DNA of 38,872 nucleotides from Frankiales bacterium (GTDB lineage: Bacteria; Actinomycetota; Actinomycetes; Mycobacteriales; SCTD01): assembly GCA_025465465.1 (NCBI GenBank), contig JAODND010000011.1:1-38872 (forward strand), read 5' to 3'. The notes under the pieces were generated by a model. It saw only the letters and a program-made list of their open reading frames with translations, made no database searches and was not told the DNA's origin. Below are positions 16,505 through 23,899 of this stretch, in pieces. A program made the position numbers and the translations under genes. How positions within the stretch are numbered: position 1 is the stretch's first letter; the number at the start of each line of letters is the position of its first letter.

Positions 16505-16531
16505 CTTCGCGGGACGCACCCCGGCGGTTCG
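16505..16531 (-). promoter_or_regulatory. Weak candidate SigK-type promoter before the ferritin-like operon
   Basis: On the reverse strand CGAACC (16531-16526), exactly 15 bases, then GCGAAG followed by G (16510-16504). Compared with the two better sites, the -10 differs by one base and the spacer is the same length. The -35 shares four of six bases with CCATCC. It lies about 85 bases before the ferritin-like start. In GC-rich DNA such a partial match can occur by chance. Confidence 0.3.
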
Positions 16532-16693
16532 GCCAGCTTCCGAGCGAATCGGTCACGATCAGGTGACGGCGGCCGCTACGTCCGGTCGTCAATGAGCGCC
16601 GATGAACCGTGCGGGCACGGGGCGCGTACGTCGTTTGCACCCTCGCAGCTCGGTCTCGGCCGAGCCGTCGTCTCCGATACGAAGGACAACCTC

Positions 16694-16891
16694 ATGCTCG
16701 AGTTCCTCGACAAGCCCGGCTTCCTGATCGTCGCACTCGCGGGCATCCTCATCTTCGGTGCGAAGCGGCTCCCGGACTCGGCCCGGGCCTTGGGCCGCTC
16801 GATGCGGATCCTCAAGGCCGAGACCAAGGGCCTGCACGACGACGGAGCTGCCGCCCGAAATGAGGCCGCCGCGCTGCCGCGCGCGGAGTAG
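16694..16891 (+). CDS. tatA: Sec-independent translocase subunit TatA
   Basis: This 65-residue TatA-type protein has a membrane helix (about 8-20, PGFLIVALAGILIFG), the hinge FGAKRLPDSARALGRSMRILKAE and a short charged tail. It is shorter than most actinobacterial TatA proteins but has all the elements. TatA forms the pore for folded Tat substrates. The ATG is preceded by GAAGGAC. It is followed after eight bases by tatC and diverges from the ferritin-like operon, whose products include a clear Tat substrate. Confidence 0.85.
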   Translation: MLEFLDKPGFLIVALAGILIFGAKRLPDSARALGRSMRILKAETKGLHDDGAAARNEAAALPRAE

Positions 16892-16899
16892 GCACTGTC

Positions 16900-17769
16900 A
16901 TGCGCCGAGCGATCCCCACTTCCGCCTCAACCGCTCGGCAACAGACGCAGGCGCCGCGGGTCGGACCTGCGGGCCGGATGTCACTGGCGGACCATCTGCG
17001 TGAGCTGCGCAATCGGACGCTGATCTGCCTGGTCGTCGGCCTCGTCGCGGTGGGCGCCTGTTACTACTTCTGGCAACCCTTGTACGACCTGATGCGGGCG
17101 CCCTACTGCGACACCACCCTCGGGCGGCACAACTGTGACCTCTACGCGCTCGGGGTCCTCGAGCAGTTCCAGGTCAGGATGCGCGTCGCCGTCGTTGCCG
17201 GCATCGTCGTGTCCGCACCTGTCTGGCTGTTCCACATCGGCCGCTACATCACGCCCGCCCTGCACCGGCACGAACGCAGGTACGCCCTCGGGTTCCTTGC
17301 CGGTGGAGTCGTGTTGTTCGGTGCCGGGGTCGTCAGCGCATACCTGACGATGGCTCGCGGTCTGGAGATCTTCCTCGACGCGGGGGGTGGCCACGTCGTG
17401 CCGCTCATCACGGTCCAGAGCTACCTGTCCTTCATGTCACTGCTGCTGCTCGCCTTTGGGCTCGCGTTCCAGTTTCCGCTCGTCGTGATGTTCCTCAACC
17501 TGACTGGCACTCTGAGCTCCCAGCGGATGCGCAGCTCCCGGCGGGGAGTGATCTTTGCGCTCATGCTCGTGTGCGCCGTCCTGGTACCGACCACGGATCC
17601 CTTCACCTTCCTCGCAGTCGCGCTGCCACTGGTCGTGCTCTACGAGCTGTGCATCATCGCCGCGACGGTCCGCGACAAGGTCGTCGCCGGCAAGGCCCGA
17701 GGCCGCGACGCCCAGCACGCCGAGCTGCTGGCCGAACTCGGACTTGAGGAGGTGAGCGCCGGGCTCTAG
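16900..17769 (+). CDS. tatC: Sec-independent translocase subunit TatC
   Basis: The 289-residue polytopic protein starts its conserved part at MSLADHLRELRNR (about 27-39), the cytoplasmic motif that contacts the twin-arginine signal. Six membrane spans follow, with FLAGGVVLFGAGVVSAY and FGLAFQFPLVVMFLNLTG among the conserved blocks and TDPFTFLAVALPLVVLYE near the end. TatC is the docking receptor. The 26 residues before the conserved start are not typical, and ATG 16978 (the MSLADHL Met) is an alternative start. Most actinobacteria have their main tatA-tatC beside proteasome genes, so this set is probably an accessory Tat system dedicated to local substrates. That comparison depends on genome data outside this window. 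Confidence 0.9.
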   Translation: MRRAIPTSASTARQQTQAPRVGPAGRMSLADHLRELRNRTLICLVVGLVAVGACYYFWQPLYDLMRAPYCDTTLGRHNCDLYALGVLEQFQVRMRVAVVAGIVVSAPVWLFHIGRYITPALHRHERRYALGFLAGGVVLFGAGVVSAYLTMARGLEIFLDAGGGHVVPLITVQSYLSFMSLLLLAFGLAFQFPLVVMFLNLTGTLSSQRMRSSRRGVIFALMLVCAVLVPTTDPFTFLAVALPLVVLYELCIIAATVRDKVVAGKARGRDAQHAELLAELGLEEVSAGL

Positions 17770-17838
17770 CTCACTCTCGGCCGCGAAGGATCGAGCACAA
17801 GCGGCGCTCGCGGACGGTCACGCTTCCTTTGCTACTGG

Positions 17839-17854
17839 TACCCCCTACGGGTAT
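17839..17854. promoter_or_regulatory. Candidate CsoR operator
   Basis: TACCCCCTACGGGTAT is an imperfect dyad with TACCC and GGGTA arms, about 22 bases before the csoR start. CsoR operators in actinobacteria have this G/C-tract form, such as ATACCCCC...GGGGTAT in Streptomyces. It fits autoregulation of the csoR-permease operon. Confidence 0.65.
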
Positions 17855-17875
17855 CCTCCGTCCTGGAGGTGCCGA

Positions 17876-18172
17876 GTGGTCACGGACAACGAGCGTGGAT
17901 ACAGCGCGACGAAGCAGGCCCATCTGAAGAGGTTGGCGCGCATCGAGGGTCAGGTGCGGGGCCTGTCCCGCATGGTCGAGGACGACAAGTACTGCATCGA
18001 CATCCTCACGCAGGTGTCGGCCGCCACCAGCGCGTTGCAGGCGGTGGCCCTCGGGCTGCTCGAGGAGCACCTGAGCCACTGCCTCGTCAAGGCAGTCAAG
18101 GCGGGGGGTGCTGAGCGCGAGGCGAAGCTGGCGGAGGCGTCCGCGGCGATCGCGCGGCTCGTGAAGTCGTGA
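17876..18172 (+). CDS. csoR: CsoR-family metal-sensing repressor
   Basis: This 98-residue all-helical repressor contains KRLARIEGQVRGLSRMVEDDKYCIDI, the family core, and the copper-binding triad Cys40, His65 and Cys69 in the C-x24-H-x3-C spacing typical of Cu(I)-sensing CsoR. Binding of Cu(I) normally releases it from DNA. The related FrmR/RcnR sensors differ in these ligands, so copper is favoured. The GTG start has GGAGG just upstream and lies near a candidate operator. Its TGA overlaps the GTG of the permease gene (GTGA), so the repressor probably controls the permease. Confidence 0.85.
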   Translation: MVTDNERGYSATKQAHLKRLARIEGQVRGLSRMVEDDKYCIDILTQVSAATSALQAVALGLLEEHLSHCLVKAVKAGGAEREAKLAEASAAIARLVKS

Positions 18173-19449
18173 GCGACGCGCTCACCACGGTGCTCGACAG
18201 CCTGCAAGAGGGCTTCTTCATGTTCTGGGAGACGCTCTGGGCCCTGGTGCTCGGGTTCACGTTGTCCGGGGCGGTGCAGTCATTCGTGTCCCGCGCAGAG
18301 ATGCAAGAGGCGATGGGCGACCATGGCCCGCGGACAGTCGTGAAGACCAGCCTGCTCGGTGCGGCGAGCAGCAGCTGCTCGTATGCCGCGAGCGCCCTGG
18401 CCAAGTCGCTGTTTCAGCGAGGTGCCGACTTCACCACCTCGATGGTGTTCATGTTTGCCAGCACCAACCTCGTTCTCGAGCTGGGCATCGTCTTGTGGCT
18501 GCTGATGGGGTGGCAGTTCGCCGTCGCCGAGTTCGTCGGCGGAACCATCATGATCGTGCTGTTCGTCGTGCTGGCACCTCGGATCTTCCCCGCCATCGAG
18601 CTCGAGGCTGCCCGCGAACGCCTCAACTCCCGTGGGGTGCCTGCCCACGGCCACGGCCAGGTGAGCCAGGACAGCGTGCCGTTGCGGCAGCGCCTCCGCA
18701 AGAAGGCAGGGTGGGCGGACGCTGCGAGCTACACCATCAGCGACCTGACGATGCTGCGCCGCGAGCTCGTCATCGGCTATGTGGTCGCCGGGTTCATCGC
18801 CGTCGCCGTCCCGGCGAGCGTGTTCAACACGATCTTCGTGCCCGGTCATGGCCTGTTGAGCGACCTCGCGAACGTGGTGGTGGCACCGTTCATCGCGTTC
18901 ATCAGCTTCGTGTGCAGCATCGGCAACGTCCCTCTCGCCGCGGCGCTCTACGAGGGCGGCATCAGCTTCGGTGGCACGATTGCCTTCATCTTCGCCGACC
19001 TCATCGCGCTTCCGCTGGTCGTGATCTACGGCAAGTTCTACGGCCGCCGGCTCGCGCTGCGGCTCTTCTTCTCCCTGTGGGCCGTCATGAGCGTCGCCGG
19101 ACTCCTGACCGACCTGCTGTTCCGGACGATCAACGTCCCGTTCCCCCAGCGGAAGGCGGAGATCGCGATGACGCACCTCGAGTGGAACTACACGACGTTG
19201 CTCAACATCGCGTTCCTCGTGGTCGCCGCGGCCGTCTACTGGACCTACCGCCATCGAGAGCGGCTCGGCGGTGGGGGCGCGTACGGCAAGGACCCTGTCT
19301 GTGGCATGCAGGTCGAGCGAAGCAACCCCGGCGCCATCTCGCAGCATGAGGGGCAGACGACCTACTTCTGCTCCGACGGGTGCAAGAACAAGTTCGACAA
19401 GGACCCGCTGAAATACGTCGCCCGCAGCAGCGAGCCGATCGAACGCTGA
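18169..19449 (+). CDS. DUF318/ArsP-type permease with C-terminal YHS domain
   Basis: The 426-residue membrane protein has about eight spans of the DUF318 (UPF0718/ArsP-like) permease family. Two equivalent half-sites are visible, SSSCSYAASALAKSLFQRG (about 64-82) and FVCSIGNVPLAAALYEGG (about 244-261), each with a Cys in the membrane. The C terminus adds a YHS domain (about 368-416) with DPVCGMQVE and YFCSDGCKNKFDKDP, seen at the ends of copper ATPases and other metal proteins. Coupling to csoR points to copper or another soft metal. Direction and substrate are unproven, and members of the wider family export organoarsenicals. The start is the GTG that overlaps the csoR stop. Confidence 0.82.
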   Translation: MSDALTTVLDSLQEGFFMFWETLWALVLGFTLSGAVQSFVSRAEMQEAMGDHGPRTVVKTSLLGAASSSCSYAASALAKSLFQRGADFTTSMVFMFASTNLVLELGIVLWLLMGWQFAVAEFVGGTIMIVLFVVLAPRIFPAIELEAARERLNSRGVPAHGHGQVSQDSVPLRQRLRKKAGWADAASYTISDLTMLRRELVIGYVVAGFIAVAVPASVFNTIFVPGHGLLSDLANVVVAPFIAFISFVCSIGNVPLAAALYEGGISFGGTIAFIFADLIALPLVVIYGKFYGRRLALRLFFSLWAVMSVAGLLTDLLFRTINVPFPQRKAEIAMTHLEWNYTTLLNIAFLVVAAAVYWTYRHRERLGGGGAYGKDPVCGMQVERSNPGAISQHEGQTTYFCSDGCKNKFDKDPLKYVARSSEPIER

Positions 19450-19519
19450 CGAGGGTCCGCGTCCCGCCGCAGCGCGGCAACACCGCCAGAAACTGGCACC
19501 AGATCAGGGAAGTGGGGCG

Positions 19520-20593
19520 TTACGGCTGGCCCGGCAGGAACCACTCCGCCTCGCGCTTGAAGTCGGCGTCTTCGAGGGTCTTGCGAGGCTCTGAGCCATC
19601 GGCGTTGGCGACGTAGAACGCGTTCGTGGGATGCGTGAAGTAGTCGGCGACCGGGTTGAGGGCGAACAGGATCTGCGAACCGTCGGGGGACCAGGTCGGG
19701 TGGGAGGCGAACAGCTGTGGGTCGTCGTACACCTTGGTCAGACCACTGCCGTCCGGGCGAATCGTCCACAGTGCCCCACGCGGGGAGGTGCGGCCGTCCT
19801 GGAAGAGGATCTTCGAGCCAGCGGGTGAGAAGCGGATCGATCCGTACCCGACCTCCGAGGAGGTGCCCAGCTGCCGGACGCGGGCACCTGGCTGGAGCCG
19901 CATGCTCATCAGTGTTCCGACGTTGGTGGCCTCGCCGCCCTGCGCCTGCTCGCGAAGGAACACCAGGGTCGTGCCATCCGGGGAGACATCGCCCGGATTG
20001 TCGTTGGTGTTCAGCGGTTCGTGCGTCAACCGAACGCGGTGCCGCCCGTCCGCGGCGTCGACGACGTACATCCCTGATGCGGCCTCGTGGGCGTCGTCCC
20101 AGCCCTGAACGACGATGCGCCGGCCGTCCGGCGTCCACGCCCCCGGTCCGAGGTTCAGCGTGCCCGCCGGGAGCGGCAGAGCGTGTCCGGGGGAGCCGTC
20201 GAGCGGCAGGATCTGTGTCGTGACCCGACCGTCTGACGTGACGGCCGCGCCGAGTATGGCCCGACCGTCCGGCGACACCCTGATGCAACAGGTCTGGCCG
20301 GCCTTGGTCAGCTGTCGCGCTTGCGACCCATCGAGGCGGCTGACGAACACGGCGTCGTCGCCATAACCGCCGCCTGCCTTGGTGAAGGCGATCAGGCCGG
20401 GTAGCGGCGGCGGGGTGGTCGAGGCACTTCCCGCGACGCCGGTGTGGGAGCTCCCCGGTTGGTGGGCGGGGGCGCTGCACCCGACAACGCTGCCGGCAGC
20501 CACCGACAGGGCGCTGACCACCAGCGCCGCACGCCGGACCGTCACCATCGGACCCGGCTCTGAGGACGCACCGTCGGGGCGGGCCGGTCGCAT
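19520..20593 (-). CDS. TolB-like beta-propeller lipoprotein
   Basis: The 357-residue lipoprotein has a signal peptide ending in lipobox VVGC (Cys39), a Ser/Thr/Pro-rich linker and a six- or seven-bladed PD40/TolB-type propeller. Repeats with the (S/T)PDG signature include RVSPDGRAIL, AWTPDGRRIVV, DVSPDGTTLVF, RFSPAGSKILF and TWSPDGSQILF. Such proteins usually bind partners, and no enzyme motif is visible. The start is uncertain: ATG 20593 or ATG 20548 both fit, and the farther upstream in-frame stretch is Arg-rich and not protein-like. It converges on the csoR-permease operon across 70 bases. Confidence 0.7.
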   Translation of the reverse strand: MRPARPDGASSEPGPMVTVRRAALVVSALSVAAGSVVGCSAPAHQPGSSHTGVAGSASTTPPPLPGLIAFTKAGGGYGDDAVFVSRLDGSQARQLTKAGQTCCIRVSPDGRAILGAAVTSDGRVTTQILPLDGSPGHALPLPAGTLNLGPGAWTPDGRRIVVQGWDDAHEAASGMYVVDAADGRHRVRLTHEPLNTNDNPGDVSPDGTTLVFLREQAQGGEATNVGTLMSMRLQPGARVRQLGTSSEVGYGSIRFSPAGSKILFQDGRTSPRGALWTIRPDGSGLTKVYDDPQLFASHPTWSPDGSQILFALNPVADYFTHPTNAFYVANADGSEPRKTLEDADFKREAEWFLPGQP

Positions 20594-20959
20594 CGCGTCG
20601 TGGTGGCCATCTCGCCTCCGCCGGGTCAGGTGTTCGTCATTCAATCGCTTCCGCGGCTGCCTGGCGAAGGTCGCGGGCGAGGCACCCCCGACGGGCCGAC
20701 GCCTGCGTCGAGCCGATCTCGGCACCGCCCTCGCGTCGGAGTCAGCGGCAATCGTGACCGCAGATGTGCTGCCCCACCTGGATTCTCGTGCTCAGCACCC
20801 TCGGAACTGGACGTGTGCGGTCAAGGCGCACTCGCTGCTGTCGAGGACGCGACCGTGGTCCTCGGCCCGCGGGCGGAGCCGCCCTCGGGTCCGATCACCC
20901 AGCTTCCGTGCCGGGCGAGCGGCGAGCAGCGGCTGCGCCCGCGCTGAACGCGGTGGTGG
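20594..20959. other. Stretch of 366 bases without a recognised gene
   Basis: The sequence lies between the TolB-like lipoprotein gene and the end of the MFS gene. Both flanking genes are on the reverse strand, so it should hold the lipoprotein promoter and the MFS transcript end. I see no convincing protein, RNA, long repeat or strong hairpin, only a short GGGCG/CGCCC inverted pair near 20873. Confidence 0.5.
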
Positions 20960-22432
20960 TCATGCGGTCACCGCCAGCTCGTCGTCCTGCTGATCGTCGT
21001 GCTCACCGTCGTGCTGATCGTCGAGATGCTCCTCGCCGTGAGCCTGGCTGACGCGCAACCCGACGACCGCGGCCGCGAGCAGGAACGCCCCGCCAAGCAG
21101 CAGCGCCCGCTGAAACCCGGCCGTTGCCGCCGAGGGCAGCGACTCGTGGCTCTGGAGGAGCTGTGTGGTGCGCGCCGTCGCGACTGCCGAGAAGATCGCC
21201 AGGCCGAGGGCGCTCCCCACCTGCTGCGCGGCGTTGAGCAGTGCGGCAGCCAACCCCGCGTCAGCTGCCGCAACTCCAGCGTTGGCTGCGGTCGTGACCG
21301 CGACGAAGACGGCGCCCAGTCCGAGGGAGACGATCAGCAGCCCTGGCAGCAGGTCAGCGGCATAGGAGCCGTGCACCGGGATGCGTGACAGCGTGAACAG
21401 GCCGGCTGCACCGACCACGGCGCCGGCCACCACGAGAGGGCGGGTGCCCACCCTGGCCATCAGCTTTGAGGCGACCCCGGCCGCGACACCGACCCCGAAG
21501 GTGAGGGGCAGGTAGGCGAGGCCGGTCTTGAGCGGCGAGTAGTGCAGGACGTTCTGCATGTAGAGCGTGAGGAAGAAGAACATCGCGAGCAGGCCGGCGA
21601 ACGCGGTGAGCCCGGTGATGCTGGCAGCGGCTACCCCCGGAGTGCGCAGGAACCCCCGGGGGATCAGGGGATGGTGCGCAACTCGCTCGTTGGTCCAGAA
21701 GCCGATCAGCAGGACAGCCGACGCGGCCAGGCCGATGACCGTCACTGCGGATGTCCACCCATGATCTGGCGCCCTGACCAGGCTGAAGACCAGCACCAGC
21801 ATGCCGGCCGTCACGAGCAGACTGCCGGGTACGTCGACCTCGGACATCCGGGCCCGCCGCCGGTCATCCGGCAACAGCGCATAGGCCGCGGGGATCACCA
21901 GAGCGGCAGCGATCGGGTTCACGAACAGCACCCACCGCCAGCCGGGGCCCTCGGTGAGCAGCCCGCCGAGCAGCACCCCCACCGCGGAGGCCAGGCCTCC
22001 GACAGCACCCCAGACACCGAGTGCAGCGTGCCGATCGGATGCGTTCCGGAACGTGGTGGTGAGGATCGACAACGCCGCGGGCAGCATCAGCGCAGCGCCC
22101 ATGCCCTGTGCGAGTCGGGCGGCGACGAGCAGGCCGGCGTCCTGGACGAGTCCCCCCAGCAGCGACGAGATCGCGATGACGACGGTGCCTGTCACGAGCA
22201 CCCGGCGTCGTCCGAGGAGGTCGGCCACGCGACCCCCCAGCAGCATGAACCCGCCGTAGGTCAGGAGGTAGCCGCTGGGCACCCACTGCAGCTGCTGGAC
22301 GGAGAAGTGCAGGTCTTGACGCATGTCGGGCAGGGCCACGTTGACGATGGAGGCGTCGACGAAGTCGAGGAAGGCGACGGCGCAGAGCAGCAGGAGCACC
22401 AGCCGTCCGCGTCGGGTGGAGAGTGAGGTCAT
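20960..22432 (-). CDS. MFS multidrug exporter (DHA2/EmrB-QacA type)
   Basis: The 490-residue transporter has 14 probable membrane spans and the DHA2 marks: DASIVNVALPDM in span 1, GGRVADLLGRRRVLVTG (motif A, about 66-82) and GWRWVLFVNPIAAALVIP (motif C region). It probably exports a hydrophobic compound with proton exchange. The C-terminal tail (about 468-490) is dense in His, Asp and Glu (HGEEHLDDQHDGEHDDQQDDE), which is not usual for the family. A marR-family gene diverges from it and three identical-pattern operators lie between them, so expression is probably induced by a transported or related compound. Confidence 0.88.
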   Translation of the reverse strand: MTSLSTRRGRLVLLLLCAVAFLDFVDASIVNVALPDMRQDLHFSVQQLQWVPSGYLLTYGGFMLLGGRVADLLGRRRVLVTGTVVIAISSLLGGLVQDAGLLVAARLAQGMGAALMLPAALSILTTTFRNASDRHAALGVWGAVGGLASAVGVLLGGLLTEGPGWRWVLFVNPIAAALVIPAAYALLPDDRRRARMSEVDVPGSLLVTAGMLVLVFSLVRAPDHGWTSAVTVIGLAASAVLLIGFWTNERVAHHPLIPRGFLRTPGVAAASITGLTAFAGLLAMFFFLTLYMQNVLHYSPLKTGLAYLPLTFGVGVAAGVASKLMARVGTRPLVVAGAVVGAAGLFTLSRIPVHGSYAADLLPGLLIVSLGLGAVFVAVTTAANAGVAAADAGLAAALLNAAQQVGSALGLAIFSAVATARTTQLLQSHESLPSAATAGFQRALLLGGAFLLAAAVVGLRVSQAHGEEHLDDQHDGEHDDQQDDELAVTA

Positions 22433-22450
22433 GAGAGCGCTCCGAAATCA

Positions 22451-22504
22451 TTGGCACAACCAACATTGGCTGCGCCAACAGTAACGGATCGTTGGCCCGA
22501 CCAA
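22451..22504. promoter_or_regulatory. Three MarR-type operators, TTGG-N5-CCAA
   Basis: Dyads at 22451-22463, 22466-22478 and 22492-22504 all read TTGG, five bases, CCAA. They lie in the 93-base gap between the MFS and marR genes. The third overlaps a TTGGCC -35-like hexamer with TACGCT (22514-22519) 16 bases downstream, which would start transcription close to the marR ATG. Confidence 0.75.
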
Positions 22505-22525
22505 CAAGTTCGTTACGCTGTGGAC

Positions 22526-22984
22526 ATGAATCCGGCAGCAGGCGGGGAGGGCGCGACACCGGCCAGGCTCAGGAAGCGACCCACCTGGCTGATCAATCGC
22601 GCGCACGGCGTGTCCTACAAGCTCCTCAGTGAGGGCTTCGGGGCGGTGGGTACGCACGGCTACCACTACCGGTTGCTCGCGGCGTTGGCCGAGTTCGGGC
22701 CCTGCAGTCAGGCGGATCTCGCGCGCAGCACGGGCGTCGACGGGAGCGACGTCGTGGCGGCCCTGAACGAGCTGGCAGAGCAGCGACTGGTGAAGCGGGC
22801 TCCAGACGCCGCAGACCGGCGCCGCAACACGATCTCGATCACGGCCGCCGGCCGGCGCCGCCTGACCGCGCTGGACGACGTGCTCGACGGCATCCAGGAC
22901 CGCTTGCTCGCCCCGCTGTCAGCGGCCGAGCGTCAACAGCTCGTCGTTCTGCTCGACCGGGTGTTGCAGCACCACGAGAGCTGA
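22526..22984 (+). CDS. MarR-family transcriptional regulator
   Basis: The 152-residue winged-helix repressor has the MarR core at about 40-115: YHYRLLAALAEFGPCSQADLARSTGVDGSDVVAALNELAEQRLVKRAP (recognition helix DGSDVVAALNEL) followed by the wing DAADRRRNTISITAAGRRRL. MarR proteins bind dyads as dimers and let go on binding a small aromatic or oxidising ligand. The ATG at 22526 lies about seven bases after a -10-like TACGCT, so the message may be leaderless. It diverges from the MFS exporter and ends eight bases from the converging VOC gene. Repression of the exporter and itself is inferred from the three dyads. Confidence 0.85.
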   Translation: MNPAAGGEGATPARLRKRPTWLINRAHGVSYKLLSEGFGAVGTHGYHYRLLAALAEFGPCSQADLARSTGVDGSDVVAALNELAEQRLVKRAPDAADRRRNTISITAAGRRRLTALDDVLDGIQDRLLAPLSAAERQQLVVLLDRVLQHHES

Positions 22985-22992
22985 GATCGGGC

Positions 22993-23424
22993 CTAGTGAC
23001 GGTCCAAGCTGAACTCGAGGACCTGGGTGAGCCGGATGTTGTTGCCGGACGGGTCCCGGAAGGAGGTGTCGATGCCGTACGGCTGCGCAGTCGGCGGGTC
23101 GTTGAAGACCACCCCGCGGGCCGACAGGTCGTCGAAGGACGCCTGGCAGTCGGCGGTCTCGAGGAACAGCGTGCCGCCGGCGCCCTTGGCCACCAGCTGC
23201 GCCAGCTGTTCGCTGCTCGGCGCATCGAGCAGTGGCTGCGTGGGGACGGGCATCAGGACGAGTCCCACGTCGTCCTGTCCGACGGGACCCACCACGAGCC
23301 ACCGGAAGTTCCAGTCCTCCATGGTCACGTCGGAGCGCACCTCCCAGCCCAGCGTGCGGGTGTAGAAGGCGAGGGCCTCGTCCTGGTCGTGCACCCAGAA
23401 CTGAGCGTTGGCAATCTTGATCAC
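22993..23424 (-). CDS. VOC-family (glyoxalase/bleomycin-resistance fold) protein
   Basis: The 143-residue protein has two paired beta-alpha-beta-beta-beta modules. IKIANAQFWVHDQDEALAFYTRTLGWEVRSDV opens the first, and the C-terminal module ends with TSFRDPSGNNIRLTQ, the classic VOC ending with an Asp-Pro-x-Gly-Asn turn. Family members include dioxygenases, isomerases and drug-binding proteins, and this one cannot be narrowed. The GTG at 23424 is chosen because AGGAGA sits seven bases before it. It follows the AraC-type gene after 31 bases and is probably cotranscribed with it. The pairing of an AraC regulator and a VOC protein is common in actinobacteria, where the VOC protein is often the regulated gene. 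Confidence 0.85.
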   Translation of the reverse strand: MIKIANAQFWVHDQDEALAFYTRTLGWEVRSDVTMEDWNFRWLVVGPVGQDDVGLVLMPVPTQPLLDAPSSEQLAQLVAKGAGGTLFLETADCQASFDDLSARGVVFNDPPTAQPYGIDTSFRDPSGNNIRLTQVLEFSLDRH

Positions 23425-23455
23425 GAGTTCTCCTGAGGTCGGGGTCCAGCCGACC

Positions 23456-23899
23456 TTAGGGAGCCGTCGGTGCGTCGTCTTCTCGAAAGCTGCGATTGCG
23501 ACGGCGGCCGTAGGCCCGGGCGACGCATACCGGAATCCGGACGTAGCCCGCGGCGGAGGGCAGCGACTGGCGGTACACCATCGGCGGCATGCCGTAGATG
23601 CGCCTGAACGAGGTCGTGAACGAACCGACGCTGGACAGCCCCACGGCAAAGCAGATCTCGCTGATGCTGCGGTCGGTGGTGCGCAGCAAGGCGGCTGCGC
23701 GCTCCAGGCGGCGGGTCAGCAGGTACTGGTGGGGGGTCTCCCCGAAGGCATCGCGAAATGCCCGGCTGAAGTGCCCCGGCGAGAGATGCGACGCGCGCGC
23801 CAGCTCGGCGACGGTGAGCCGCTCGAAGTAGCGGGCATCGGCGAGGTCCTTGGCTCGCAGGACCCCGGCGGCAGCGTGCAGGTTGGCCACGGAGTTCAC
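23456..23899 (-). CDS. AraC-family transcriptional regulator (DNA-binding domain only)
   Basis: The 147-residue regulator consists mainly of the two helix-turn-helix AraC domain. The first helix pair is ELARASHLSPGHFSRAFRDAFGETPHQYLLTRRLERAAALL, and the second is ISEICFAVGLSSVGSFTTSFRRIYGMPP. The N-terminal ligand-binding domain typical of larger AraC proteins is absent, so effector sensing is uncertain. The GTG at 23899 is the natural start and there is no strong ribosome-binding site. It lies directly upstream of the VOC gene in an apparent two-gene operon. An inverted repeat, CAGGGT-N4-ACCCTG, lies 47 bases upstream at 23946-23961 and may be its operator. Confidence 0.85.
   Translation of the reverse strand: MNSVANLHAAAGVLRAKDLADARYFERLTVAELARASHLSPGHFSRAFRDAFGETPHQYLLTRRLERAAALLRTTDRSISEICFAVGLSSVGSFTTSFRRIYGMPPMVYRQSLPSAAGYVRIPVCVARAYGRRRNRSFREDDAPTAP

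Noticed and set aside
16523..16549. SigK-type promoter for tatA using GCGAAT at 16544
   Set aside because: The hexamer 15 bases upstream is GGCGGT, unlike CCATCC, so only the -10 agrees.
20594..20959. Possible small gene or decayed gene in the gap before the MFS gene
   Set aside because: Open frames here have no protein-like composition, start signal or recognisable remnant.
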